NCBI RefSeq assembly: GCF_014204795.1
Contig: NZ_JACHMB010000001.1
Location: 7,018,501 to 7,082,500 of the forward strand
DNA length: 64,000 nucleotides
Origin: Nonomuraea jabiensis
GTDB lineage: Bacteria; Actinomycetota; Actinomycetes; Streptosporangiales; Streptosporangiaceae
Reading direction: 5' to 3'
The position numbers and the translations under genes are program-made. Shown in pieces: positions 16,422 to 25,232 of the stretch. The stretch's first letter is position 1; every line of letters starts with the position of its first letter. Below the pieces are notes generated by a model. That model was not told the DNA's origin, did no database searches, and saw only the letters and a list, made by a program, of their open reading frames with translations.

Positions 16422-17379
16422 CAACGCTGGCACGGGCGGTCACGTTCCGGTGATGCTCGAGCGCGTTCTGGAGCTGCTCGGGCCCGCGCTGACCGGCAGC
16501 GAGCCGGTCGTCGTCGACGCCAACCTCGGCCTCGGTGGCCACTCGGAGGCCCTGCTCGCGGCCCATCCTTCACTCCATCTGATCGGGATCGACCGCGACC
16601 CTTTCGCGATCGACTTCTCCACTCGCCGGCTGAGCCCGTACGCGGACCGGATCACCCTGGTGCACGCCTCCTCCGGTGACCTGGCCGAGGTGCTCGCCCG
16701 CGCGGGGCGCACCACGATCAACGGGGCCCTGTTCGACCTGGGGGTCTCCTCGCCGCAGCTCGACGAGGCGGAGCGCGGGTTCGCCTATTCCTACGACGCG
16801 CCGCTCGACATGCGGATGGACACCGACCAGGAGCTGACGGCGGAGCAGGTGGTCAACACCTACTCCGCCGCGGAGCTGACCCGCATCCTGCGCGACTACG
16901 GAGAAGAACGATTCGCTCCGCGTGTCGCGGGCCTGATCATCAAGGAACGGGCCAAAGAGGCCATAACCTCGACTAAGCGGCTTGCGGACATCGTGCGTGA
17001 GGCGATTCCCGCCGCGACCCGGCGCACCGGGGGAAACCCCGCCAAGAGGACTTTCCAAGCGCTGCGCATCGAGGTGAACGCGGAGCTGTCCGCCCTGGAG
17101 GCGGCGTTGCCCGCGGCACTCGACGCGCTGGCGCTGGGTGGGCGAGTCGTCGTGCTCGCGTACCACTCGCTCGAGGACCGGCTCACCAAGCAGGCCCTCA
17201 CGGCGCGAACCAGGGACACCAGCCCCCCCGGGCTGCCCGTCCCACTGCCGGCTCACCAGCCGAGGTTCCGCCTCCTGACGAGGGGAGCCGAGCTCCCAAG
17301 CGAAGAAGAGCTCGCCCGCAACCCGCGGGCGGCCTCGGCCCGGCTACGGGCGGCAGAGAGGATCCGTGTTGACGACTGA
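16414..17379 (+). CDS. rsmH: 16S rRNA (cytosine-1402-N4)-methyltransferase
   Basis: A 321-residue protein (MraW/RsmH). GHVPVMLERVLELL opens the domain, the SAM site is VDANLGLGGHSEALL, and GALFDLGVSSPQLDEAERGF and KRTFQALRIEVNAEL are family signatures. It methylates N4 of C1402 in 16S rRNA. ATG 16414 is preceded by a GAGGGGGG stretch about 7 nt away. The 3' end overlaps ftsL by 14 nt. Confidence 0.96.
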   Translation: MHDNAGTGGHVPVMLERVLELLGPALTGSEPVVVDANLGLGGHSEALLAAHPSLHLIGIDRDPFAIDFSTRRLSPYADRITLVHASSGDLAEVLARAGRTTINGALFDLGVSSPQLDEAERGFAYSYDAPLDMRMDTDQELTAEQVVNTYSAAELTRILRDYGEERFAPRVAGLIIKERAKEAITSTKRLADIVREAIPAATRRTGGNPAKRTFQALRIEVNAELSALEAALPAALDALALGGRVVVLAYHSLEDRLTKQALTARTRDTSPPGLPVPLPAHQPRFRLLTRGAELPSEEELARNPRAASARLRAAERIRVDD

Positions 17380-18091
17380 GCAGGAGACCGGCCGGGGAGC
17401 GCCCGTCCGCCGCGCGACCCCCAAGACGGGCACGCGCCGGCTCGGGGCGCCGCACCAGTCCAAGCCGCGGCCCCGTCCTGACGTCGAGAGCAAGCTGTCG
17501 GCGGCCGAGCGGGCACGCCTCGACCTCGACGGCAAGCGGCCCGGCGGCGAGCGGGAGCGCGCCGACGGCGCCACCCGCGTGCGCCCGGACAGCCGCCCGG
17601 ACAGCCGGCCGGACAGCCGCCCGGACAGCCGGCCGGACAGCCGCCCGGACAGCCGCCCGCGCACCCGTCCCGGCCCGGGCACCGGTACCGGCACGGGCGC
17701 GCGTCCCGGCACGGGCATCGGGGGCAAGCGGATCGGCTCGGTGAGTGCGCAGCTCAGGCGTCCGGCGGTGCGGCGCCGGCCCGCGCGCAGGCAGCGCGCG
17801 CCGTTCGTGCTGCTCGTCGTCGGGCTGCTCTGCGGCGGCCTGGTGAGCCTGCTGCTGCTCAACACCATGCTCGCCAAGGACGCCATCACCGACGCCAACC
17901 TGCGCGACGAGATCTCGGTGGCGCGTCTGGAGAAGGAGAAGATCGACCTCGAGTACCAGCTGAAGAATCAGCCCGACGTCCTCGCCACGCAGGCCGAGAA
18001 CCAGGGCCAGCACCGTAACTGGGACAACGTCGACAGCTGGAGCGGTGCGGGCGCCGACGGCCAGAGCGGTCAGGCGGACAGGGAACGGTGA
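17366..18091 (+). CDS. ftsL: FtsL-like septum protein with a repeat-bearing cytoplasmic tail
   Basis: A 241-residue bitopic protein: a long basic cytoplasmic region (1-140), one membrane helix (about residues 146-170, FVLLVVGLLCGGLVSLLLL), and a short coiled-coil periplasmic-side segment (EISVARLEKEKIDLEYQLK). Order and topology fit FtsL, which recruits FtsQ, DivIC and FtsI/FtsW. The cytoplasmic part contains six RPDS units in a row encoded by a 12-bp repeat. GTG 17366 lies inside the end of rsmH, and the stop overlaps the ftsI start by 4 nt. Actinobacterial FtsL is usually shorter. Confidence 0.82.
   Translation: MLTTEQETGRGAPVRRATPKTGTRRLGAPHQSKPRPRPDVESKLSAAERARLDLDGKRPGGERERADGATRVRPDSRPDSRPDSRPDSRPDSRPDSRPRTRPGPGTGTGTGARPGTGIGGKRIGSVSAQLRRPAVRRRPARRQRAPFVLLVVGLLCGGLVSLLLLNTMLAKDAITDANLRDEISVARLEKEKIDLEYQLKNQPDVLATQAENQGQHRNWDNVDSWSGAGADGQSGQADRER
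17579..17656 (+). repeat. 12-bp tandem repeat in ftsL
   Basis: About six units of a 12-bp motif (CGGACAGCCGCC, with G/C wobble variants) encode consecutive R-P-D-S units. Being a multiple of 3, copy-number change would keep the frame. Confidence 0.85.
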
Positions 18092-20847
18092 GCAACTCAG
18101 GCGGCAGGGGGCAGGGACCCGGCCGCGGCGCTGGCGGCGCCGGCTCTCAAGGAGGGCCCGGCGCCGCTCGTCGTACGCCGGGAGGTCCGGGACGGGCGGG
18201 GCGGCAGGGCGGCTCCGCCCGTTCTGACGGGACCCGTTCCGACGGGTCGGGCCGTCCGGCGTCGCCGGAGAACCCGCCGCGCCAGCCGCGCAAGCGCCCG
18301 CCGGACCCGCTCGACCTGCCGTTCGGCCCCGACGACCCGCCACGGGCGCGTCCGCCGCGCGAGCCCGGCGACGAACCGCGCGGCCGTTCCCGCCGCGACG
18401 ACGCCGACCGCGCCGACCCGGGCGAGTCCGGCCGTCCGCGCTCCGGCGGCAGCCGCCAGAGCGGCCCCGACCGCGCCCGCCGCGACGGCACCCGCCAGGG
18501 CGGCCCGGACCGCGGCCGTCCGGGCGGCTCGGGCCGCGGCCGCCCGCGCGGCGACGCCGCGGACGGCACCCGCCGGCGCCCGCGCGACGAGGACGACCGC
18601 CCACGGAGCGGCGCGGGACGGGGTCGCGACGATGACCGCCCGAGGAGTGGCGGGGGACGAGGCCGTGACGACGACCGCCCGAGGAGTGGCGCGGGGCGGG
18701 GCCGCGATGACGACGACCGCCCGAGGAGTGGCGCGGGACGGAGTCGTGACGACGACGACCGCCCGAGGAACAGCTCGGGGCGGGGCCGTGACGAGGGGGA
18801 GCGGCCCAGGGGGCGGGCTGCCCAGGGGCGCGACGATGCCGAGCGGCTGCGCGGGCGCGTCCAGGGAGGCGACGAGCGGGCACGCGGCCGTCAGGAGGAC
18901 GACGCGCCGCGCCGCGGCCGGCAGGAGGACGACCTCCGCAGCCGCGCCAGGGAGGACGGCGCGCTGCGGCGCCCCCAGGCGGGCGGCCCGAGGCCGCAGG
19001 CCCCCAGGCCGGAGGCGGCACGGGCCGGCGAGCGGGTGGCGGCGCGCCGCGGGGGAGAGGTGCCCCCGCCCCGATGGCCGCGCCGTCCGCCGCCGCGCCC
19101 GCCCAGGCCGCCGCTGGTGCTGCGGCTGGGCAACCCGCGCAGGCGCATCAACATCGGCCTGATCGGCATGACGTTCGTGCTGTCGATCTTCGCCGGACGG
19201 CTGATCCAGATGCAGGGCCTCGACTCCAAGGTGTACGAGGCCGCGGCGGTGGGCCAGCGCACGCACACCGAGGAGATCCCCGCCAAGCGCGGCTCGATCA
19301 CCGACGTCAACGGCCACGGCCTGGCCATCACCGTCGAGGCGCGCGAGCTGTCCATCGACCCGTCCAAGGTCACCCCCCAGACCCGGGCCAAGTGGGCCGC
19401 CCTGCTGGCCCAGCAGCTCGGCAAGAGCGAGCAGGAGATCGCCGCCAAGCTGGCCAGGACCAACACCCGCTACCAGCGCCTGGCCACCGACGTCGACCCG
19501 GTCGTGGCCACCCGCCTGCAGCAGGCCGGCGTGCCCGCGCTGGCGGCGAAGAAGACCTACCGCAGGCTCTACCCGGCGGGCGACCTGGCGGGCAGCCTCA
19601 TCGGGTTCGTCGGCGACGAGGGCGCCGGGCTGGGCGGCATCGAGCAGGCCAGGAACACCCTGCTGGCCGGCCAGGACGGCGAGCAGCGCGTCGAGACGGG
19701 CCGCGACGGCCTGCGCATCCCGATGACCAGCAGCCAGCACACCGCCCCCGTCAACGGCCAGGACGTGCGGCTGACGATCGACCGCGACATCCAGTGGGCC
19801 GCCCAGGAGTCGATCGCCGAGCAGGTCGAGAAGGCCGGCGCCGACAGCGGCACCGTGATCGTCATGGACGTGCAGAGCGCCCAGATCATCGCCATGGCCA
19901 ACGCCCCCGAGCTCGACCTGAACAACTGGCGCAAGGCCCCCGCGTCCGCGTACGTCAACAAGGCCGCCGCCGACGTGTTCGAGCCCGGCAGCACCAACAA
20001 GGTGATCACGGCCGCCGCCGCGATCGAGGCCGGCGCGGTGACGCCCGACACGGTGTTCCAGGTCCCCGACCGGATCAGGTGCGCCGACCAGGTGCTGCGC
20101 GACGCGCATCCGCACAAGTCGGAGTCGATGACGTTCCGCCAGGCCGTGGCCGAGTCCAGCAACGTGGCCACGATCATGGCCGCGCGCAAGGTCGGCAGCG
20201 AGCGCCTCTACCGGATGCTGAAGGCGTTCGGGTTCGGCTCGCGGCCGGGCGGCGGCGTGCCGAGCGCGGAGGCCGGGCTGCTGCCCGACTACAAGAACTG
20301 GTCGGGCAGCCAGAGCTGCACCGTCGCCTACGGCCAGGGCGTTTCGGTGACCGCGCTGCAGATGGCCAGCGTCTACCAGACCATCGCCAACGGCGGCGTC
20401 AAGATAGAGCCGCGGATCGTGGCCGGCACGACGGACACCTCCGGCAGGTTCGTTCCCGCTCCTCCAGGTAAGCAGACCAGGGTGGTGAGCGCGACGACGG
20501 CCAAGGAGATCACGACGATGCTGGAGAGCGCGGTGAGCGCGGAGGGCACGGGAGAGCTCGCGGCCATCCCCGGCTACCGGGTGGCGGGCAAGACGGGCAC
20601 GGCCAACCGCTACGATGCGAAGCTCGGCCGGTACGAGGGCTACACGGCCTCGTTCGTCGGGTTCGCCCCCGCCGACAAGCCCCGGCTGGTGGTGCTGTCG
20701 GTGCTGCAGAACCCGAAGAACGGCCACTTCGGCGGGCAGTTGGCGGCCCCCGTGTTCAAGGATGTGATGACGTTCGCCATCAAGAGCAAGAAGATTCCTC
20801 CCACAGGCTCCGCCGCGCCGCCGGTGCGGATGCGCGCGGGACAGTGA
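18088..20847 (+). CDS. ftsI: Septal peptidoglycan transpeptidase FtsI (PBP class B) with a giant disordered N-terminus
   Basis: A 919-residue class B penicillin-binding protein. Residues 1-350 are low-complexity, rich in Arg, Asp, Gly and Pro with repeated RDDDRPRSGAGR-like units. The single membrane helix is about 352-376, then the PBP dimerisation domain, then the transpeptidase domain with S635-T-N-K638, S690-S-N and K835-T-G intact. Actinobacterial FtsI is usually about 550-700 residues, so the cytoplasmic extension is extreme. GTG 18088 overlaps the ftsL stop (GTGA). No PASTA domain is seen. It crosslinks septal peptidoglycan together with FtsW. Confidence 0.95.
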   Translation: MSNSGGRGQGPGRGAGGAGSQGGPGAARRTPGGPGRAGRQGGSARSDGTRSDGSGRPASPENPPRQPRKRPPDPLDLPFGPDDPPRARPPREPGDEPRGRSRRDDADRADPGESGRPRSGGSRQSGPDRARRDGTRQGGPDRGRPGGSGRGRPRGDAADGTRRRPRDEDDRPRSGAGRGRDDDRPRSGGGRGRDDDRPRSGAGRGRDDDDRPRSGAGRSRDDDDRPRNSSGRGRDEGERPRGRAAQGRDDAERLRGRVQGGDERARGRQEDDAPRRGRQEDDLRSRAREDGALRRPQAGGPRPQAPRPEAARAGERVAARRGGEVPPPRWPRRPPPRPPRPPLVLRLGNPRRRINIGLIGMTFVLSIFAGRLIQMQGLDSKVYEAAAVGQRTHTEEIPAKRGSITDVNGHGLAITVEARELSIDPSKVTPQTRAKWAALLAQQLGKSEQEIAAKLARTNTRYQRLATDVDPVVATRLQQAGVPALAAKKTYRRLYPAGDLAGSLIGFVGDEGAGLGGIEQARNTLLAGQDGEQRVETGRDGLRIPMTSSQHTAPVNGQDVRLTIDRDIQWAAQESIAEQVEKAGADSGTVIVMDVQSAQIIAMANAPELDLNNWRKAPASAYVNKAAADVFEPGSTNKVITAAAAIEAGAVTPDTVFQVPDRIRCADQVLRDAHPHKSESMTFRQAVAESSNVATIMAARKVGSERLYRMLKAFGFGSRPGGGVPSAEAGLLPDYKNWSGSQSCTVAYGQGVSVTALQMASVYQTIANGGVKIEPRIVAGTTDTSGRFVPAPPGKQTRVVSATTAKEITTMLESAVSAEGTGELAAIPGYRVAGKTGTANRYDAKLGRYEGYTASFVGFAPADKPRLVVLSVLQNPKNGHFGGQLAAPVFKDVMTFAIKSKKIPPTGSAAPPVRMRAGQ
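18590..18800 (+). repeat. Imperfect 45-48-bp repeats in the ftsI N-terminal region
   Basis: Four or five degenerate units encode GRGRDDDRPRSGAGR-like blocks. The units drift in length by single Asp codons but keep the frame. Confidence 0.75.
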
Positions 20848-20869
20848 CCAGGGAAGGTACGCTCTCGCC

Positions 20870-22426
20870 GTGCGTCCCCCGTCGTCTATGCGTCCTACGA
20901 CCAGCCCGCCCCGCCCGCTGACCGGGCTCGCGACCATGCTCGACGCCGACTCAGGCACGTCGCGGTCGCCTCATGCCGCCCTGACCGGCGTCACCATCGA
21001 CTCCCGCGACGTCCGTCGCGGGGATCTCTACGTGGCGTTGCCCGGCAACCAGGCCCACGGCGCCGCCTTCGCCGCCGAGGCGATGGCGAAGGGAGCGGTG
21101 GCGGTGCTCACCGACCGCGCCGGCCGCGACGAGGCCGTCGCGACCGGGCTGCCGGTGCTGATCGTGCCCGACCCGCGCGCCCTGCTCGGGCAGATCTCCT
21201 CCTGGGTGTACGGGCAGCCCGCCCACGACATCCAGATCCTCGGAGTCACCGGCACCAGCGGCAAGTCCACCACCACGTTCATGATCGAGGCCGGCCTGCG
21301 CGCGGCCGGGCACCGGACCGGCCTGGTGGGCGGCGTCGAGATCCGCGCGGGCGAGGCCCGCTTCCAGCCCACGCTCACCACGCCCGAGGCGCCGCAGCTG
21401 CACGGCCTGTTCGCCCTGATGCGCGAGGAAGGCGTCACCGCGGCCGCCATGGAGGTCTCCAGCCACGCCCTGGCGCTCGGCCGGGTCGACGGGATCTACT
21501 ACGACGTCGCCCTGTTCACCAACCTCTCCCAGGACCACCTCGACTTCCACAAGGACTTCGAGGACTACTTCGCGACCAAGGTGCGGCTGTTCCAGCCGGA
21601 GCTGAGCCGGGCCGGCGTGACCAACATCGACGACCGCTACGGGCGGGAGCTGCTCGACCTGGCGAAGGTGCCGATGACCACGTACTCGGCGCTGGGCGAC
21701 CCGGAGGCGGAGTGGCGGGCGCTGGACGCCCGGCTGGGCGCCGACGGCAGCGCGTTCAGGGTCGTGGGGCCCGGCGGGGTCGAGGCGGACGCGCAGATCT
21801 CGCTGCCGGGGCCGTTCAACGTCGCCAACGCGCTCGGCGCGATCGTCACGCTCGTCGAGGCCGGGGTGCCGCTGCACACCGCCGTGCACGGCGTGGGCAC
21901 GCTCACCGGGGTCCCGGGGCGCATGCAGCGCATCACGGCCGCCGGAGACGAGTTCCAGGCCGTCGTGGACTACTCCCACAAGCCCGGCGCCGTGGAGTCG
22001 GTGCTGCGCTCGCTGCGGTCGGTCACGGCGGGCACCCTGACGATCGTGCTCGGCTGCGGCGGCGACCGCGACAAGGGCAAACGGCCCGCCATGGGCGAGC
22101 TCGCCGCCCAGCTCGCGGATGTGGCCATTTTCACGAGCGACAATCCGCGCTCGGAGGATCCGCTGGCCATTCTGGTGACGATGATGGAGGGAGCGCTCCG
22201 CGTTCCGCAGCACGACCGCGCTCATGTGATCATTGAGCCCGACCGCGCGGCCGCCATCGGCCTGGCGATCGCCCGGGCCGGGCAAGGCGACGTGATCGTC
22301 GTGGCCGGCAAGGGTCATGAGCAGGGTCAGTACATTTCAGGCGAAGTGATCCCCTTCGACGACCGTGAGGTGGTCGCGGAGGCGATCGCCGCACGCAAGG
22401 AAAGCACGGAAAGCAGGAAGCACTGA
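20870..22426 (+). CDS. murE: UDP-MurNAc-L-Ala-D-Glu:meso-DAP ligase
   Basis: A 518-residue Mur ligase. The ATP P-loop is GVTGTSGKSTTTFMIEAG, and the central region carries AMEVSSHALALGRVDG and NLSQDHLDFH. The DNPR motif (SDNPRSEDP) is the accepted mark of meso-diaminopimelate-adding MurE, which implies DAP-type peptidoglycan. Start GTG 20870, 22 nt after the ftsI stop, with GGAAGG upstream. The stop shares a base with the murF start (TGATG), so translation is coupled. Confidence 0.96.
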   Translation: MRPPSSMRPTTSPPRPLTGLATMLDADSGTSRSPHAALTGVTIDSRDVRRGDLYVALPGNQAHGAAFAAEAMAKGAVAVLTDRAGRDEAVATGLPVLIVPDPRALLGQISSWVYGQPAHDIQILGVTGTSGKSTTTFMIEAGLRAAGHRTGLVGGVEIRAGEARFQPTLTTPEAPQLHGLFALMREEGVTAAAMEVSSHALALGRVDGIYYDVALFTNLSQDHLDFHKDFEDYFATKVRLFQPELSRAGVTNIDDRYGRELLDLAKVPMTTYSALGDPEAEWRALDARLGADGSAFRVVGPGGVEADAQISLPGPFNVANALGAIVTLVEAGVPLHTAVHGVGTLTGVPGRMQRITAAGDEFQAVVDYSHKPGAVESVLRSLRSVTAGTLTIVLGCGGDRDKGKRPAMGELAAQLADVAIFTSDNPRSEDPLAILVTMMEGALRVPQHDRAHVIIEPDRAAAIGLAIARAGQGDVIVVAGKGHEQGQYISGEVIPFDDREVVAEAIAARKESTESRKH

Positions 22427-24177
22427 TGATCCCCTTGCCTCTGGCCAGGATCGCCGAGATAACCTCGGGCGCCCTGACGGGCATGGCCGATCCCCGCGCG
22501 GTCGTGCGCGGGCCCGTCGTGATCGACTCGCGGGCCGTAGAACCGGGATCGCTGTTCGTGGCCATCAAGGGCGCGCGCGTCGACGGCCACGACTTCGCCG
22601 CGCAGGCGATCAGGGCCGGAGCCGTCGCCGTGCTGGCCACCAGGCCGGTCGAGGGACCCGCGGTGATCGTGCCCGACGCCGCCGCCGCGCTGGCCGAGCT
22701 GGCCACCGCCCAGGCGGCCGCGCTGCCCGACGTCACCGTGATCGGCGTGACCGGCTCGGCGGGCAAGACCAGCACCAAGGACCTGCTGGCGCGGCTCACC
22801 GCCCGCGTCGGGCCCACGATCGCCCCCGTCGGCAGCTTCAACAACGAGCTCGGACACCCGCTGACCGTGCTGCGGGCCGACCTCGACACCCGCTTCATGG
22901 TGCTGGAGCTGGCCGCGCGCAACATCGGCCACATCAAGGACCTGACCCGCATCGCGCCGCCGCAGATCGGCGTGGTGCTCAACGTCGGCACCGCGCACCT
23001 CGGCGTGTTCGGCGGCAAGGAGGCCATCGCCAAGGCCAAGGGCGAGCTGGTCGAGGCGCTGCCGCGCACCGGCGTGGCCGTGCTGAACGCCGACGACCCG
23101 CTGGTGCGGGCCATGGCCTCGCGCACGGACGCGCGGGTCACGTTCTTCGGCCGGGGCGAGTCGGCCTCCATCCGCGCCGAGGGCGTCACGGTCGACGCCC
23201 GTGGGCGGGCCTCCTTCACGCTGCGCACGCCCTCGGGGTCCGCGCCCGTGTCGCTCCAGCTGTACGGGGAGCACGCCGTCGACAACGCCCTGGCCGCCGC
23301 CGCGGCCGGTTACGAGCTGGGCCTGCCGGTGGCGACCATCGCCGCCGAGCTGTCGCAGGCCACGCCGCTCAGCCGGTGGCGGATGGAGGTCACGGACCGG
23401 GCCGACGGGGTGACGGTCGTCAACGACGCGTACAACGCCAATCCCGACTCGATGCGGGCGGCGTTCGCGGCGTTCGAGGTGCTGGGCCGGGGGCGGCGGC
23501 GCTTCGCCGTCATCGCGGCGCTGCGCGAGCTCGGCGATGAGGGGCCCGCGCTCAACGCGGAGCTGGGCCGGCTGGCCGGCGGCTCCGGCCTGGCCGGGCT
23601 CATCGTGGCCGGCCCGGACGCGGGCCCGGTGCTGGAAGGGGCGCGCTCGGCCGCGGCGGAGGCCCAGGCGGCCGCTCAGGCGGCCCTGGACGCCCAGGCG
23701 GCGGCCCAGGCCGCGGCCGGGGTTCCGCAGGCGCCCGTCCCCCACCAGGACGCGCCTCAGGGCTGGCACGGGCCTTCCCCCGACCAGGGCTGGCACGGGC
23801 CCGCGCAGGACCAGGGCTGGCACGGGCCCGCCCCGGATCAGGGCTGGCACGGACCCGCGCAGGACCAGGGATGGCACGGGCCGTCCCCCGAGCAGGGGGC
23901 CCCGCAGCCCGGCCGGCAGGCGCCGGGCGCCGGTGGCGTGCCGCCGCAAGGATGGCAGGCGCCCCCGGCGGGCGGACCTGTGGCCGGGGCGCCGCCCGGC
24001 GCCGGGGCCGCGTATCCTGCGCAGGCGATGCGAATTGTGCACGTGCCCGATGCCGAGGCGGCCGCGGCCGAGCTGGCCGGATGGCTGCGGCCGGGTGACG
24101 CGGTGCTGGTGAAGGGACCGAGAGCCATGGGTCTGGAACGGACGGCCGAGCTCGTGCTCGGAGGTGCCGCTCAGTGA
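22426..24177 (+). CDS. murF: UDP-MurNAc-tripeptide:D-Ala-D-Ala ligase with a repeat insertion
   Basis: A 583-residue protein, about 120-130 residues longer than usual MurF. The ATP loop is GVTGSAGKTSTKDLL and the central domain has VLELAARNIGHI and VVNDAYNANPDSM. After VAGPDAGPVLEGARS (about residue 405) the C-terminal domain is interrupted by an Ala/Gln-rich stretch and five 8-residue units of the DQGWHGPA type, then a Pro/Gly-rich segment. It resumes at MRIVHVPDAEAAAAEL (about 535) through VLVKGPRAMGLE. The flanking parts align as one normal domain, so the insertion probably forms a flexible loop. It adds D-Ala-D-Ala to the precursor. Confidence 0.95.
   Translation: MIPLPLARIAEITSGALTGMADPRAVVRGPVVIDSRAVEPGSLFVAIKGARVDGHDFAAQAIRAGAVAVLATRPVEGPAVIVPDAAAALAELATAQAAALPDVTVIGVTGSAGKTSTKDLLARLTARVGPTIAPVGSFNNELGHPLTVLRADLDTRFMVLELAARNIGHIKDLTRIAPPQIGVVLNVGTAHLGVFGGKEAIAKAKGELVEALPRTGVAVLNADDPLVRAMASRTDARVTFFGRGESASIRAEGVTVDARGRASFTLRTPSGSAPVSLQLYGEHAVDNALAAAAAGYELGLPVATIAAELSQATPLSRWRMEVTDRADGVTVVNDAYNANPDSMRAAFAAFEVLGRGRRRFAVIAALRELGDEGPALNAELGRLAGGSGLAGLIVAGPDAGPVLEGARSAAAEAQAAAQAALDAQAAAQAAAGVPQAPVPHQDAPQGWHGPSPDQGWHGPAQDQGWHGPAPDQGWHGPAQDQGWHGPSPEQGAPQPGRQAPGAGGVPPQGWQAPPAGGPVAGAPPGAGAAYPAQAMRIVHVPDAEAAAAELAGWLRPGDAVLVKGPRAMGLERTAELVLGGAAQ
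23758..23892 (+). repeat. 24-bp tandem repeat inside murF
   Basis: Five near-identical 24-bp units (core CAGGGCTGGCACGGGCC) encode Q-G-W-H-G-P-(S/A)-(P/Q)-D octapeptide-like units. The repeat is in frame and lies within the MurF C-terminal domain. Confidence 0.9.
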
Positions 24178-25232
24178 CCGAAATCATCATCGCCGGTGCG
24201 GTGGGCCTGATCCTCTCGATGCTGGGCACCCCGCTGGCGATCCGGCTGTTGTCGCGGCGCCGCTACGGCCAGCAGATCCGCGAGGAAGGCCCGTCGGGAC
24301 ACCAGGGCAAGCGGGGCACCCCCACCATGGGCGGCATCGTGTTCGTGCTGGCCGCGCTGCTCGCCTACGGCGCCTCCCACCTGGCCACCTTCGCCGCGCC
24401 CACCGTGTCGGGCATGCTGGTGCTGTTCCTGATGACGGGGCTCGGCGCGGTCGGGTTCCTCGACGACTTCATCAAGATCTACAAGCAGCGCAGCCTCGGC
24501 CTGCGCAGCGGCGCCAAGGCGCTCGGCCAGCTCATCGTCGGCGCGGTCTTCGCGTTCCTGGTGGTCCGCCAGCCGAACATCTACGGCATCACCCCCGCCG
24601 AGACCCGGGTGTCGTTCCTGCGGGACATCGGCCCGTCGATCGGCATCGTCGGGTTCACCATCTGGGTGCTCTTCATGATCGTCGGGTTCTCCAACGCGGT
24701 GAACCTCACCGACGGTCTCGACGGCCTGGCCAGCGGCGCGACCGGCGTCGTGCTGGCCGCGTACGTGCTGATCGGCAACTGGCAGCTGCGCAACAACTGC
24801 ATCGACCAGCTCGGCCCCAACTGCTACTGGGTGCGCGACCCGCTCGACCTGGCCGTGGTGGCGGCCGCCGTGCTGGGGGCGCTGATCGGGTTCCTGTGGT
24901 GGAACGCGCCGCCCGCCCGGATCTTCATGGGCGACACCGGCTCGCTGGCCCTGGGCGGCGTGCTGGCCGGCCTGGCCATCGCCACCCGCACCCAGCTCCT
25001 GCTGATCATCCTGGCCGGCCTGTGTGTGATCATCACCCTTTCGGTCATCATCCAGGTCGGGTTCTTCAAGATGACCGGGAAACGGGTGTTCAGGATGGCG
25101 CCGTTGCAGCACCACTTCGAGCTGAAGGGCTGGGCCGAGACCACGATCGTGGTCAGGTTCTGGCTGGTCGCGATGCTCTGCTCGGCCCTCGGGCTGGGGC
25201 TGTTCTACGTCGAGTGGATGCCGAAGCCATGA
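24174..25232 (+). CDS. mraY: Phospho-MurNAc-pentapeptide transferase (lipid I synthase)
   Basis: A 352-residue protein with ten predicted membrane helices. Family marks are GTPTMGGIVF, the catalytic-site GFLDDFIKI, NLTDGLDGLASG and the C-terminal HHFELKGW. It transfers phospho-MurNAc-pentapeptide to undecaprenyl phosphate. GTG 24174 overlaps the murF stop (GTGA), and the stop overlaps murD (ATGA). Confidence 0.97.
   Translation: MTEIIIAGAVGLILSMLGTPLAIRLLSRRRYGQQIREEGPSGHQGKRGTPTMGGIVFVLAALLAYGASHLATFAAPTVSGMLVLFLMTGLGAVGFLDDFIKIYKQRSLGLRSGAKALGQLIVGAVFAFLVVRQPNIYGITPAETRVSFLRDIGPSIGIVGFTIWVLFMIVGFSNAVNLTDGLDGLASGATGVVLAAYVLIGNWQLRNNCIDQLGPNCYWVRDPLDLAVVAAAVLGALIGFLWWNAPPARIFMGDTGSLALGGVLAGLAIATRTQLLLIILAGLCVIITLSVIIQVGFFKMTGKRVFRMAPLQHHFELKGWAETTIVVRFWLVAMLCSALGLGLFYVEWMPKP

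Noticed and set aside
18097..20958. 953-codon leftward open frame across ftsI
   Set aside because: Shadow of ftsI; composition follows the opposite strand and no motif is recognisable.
24164..25228. Upstream extension of MurD into mraY
   Set aside because: Frame is open by chance; MurD begins at ATG 25229 with an ATGA overlap.
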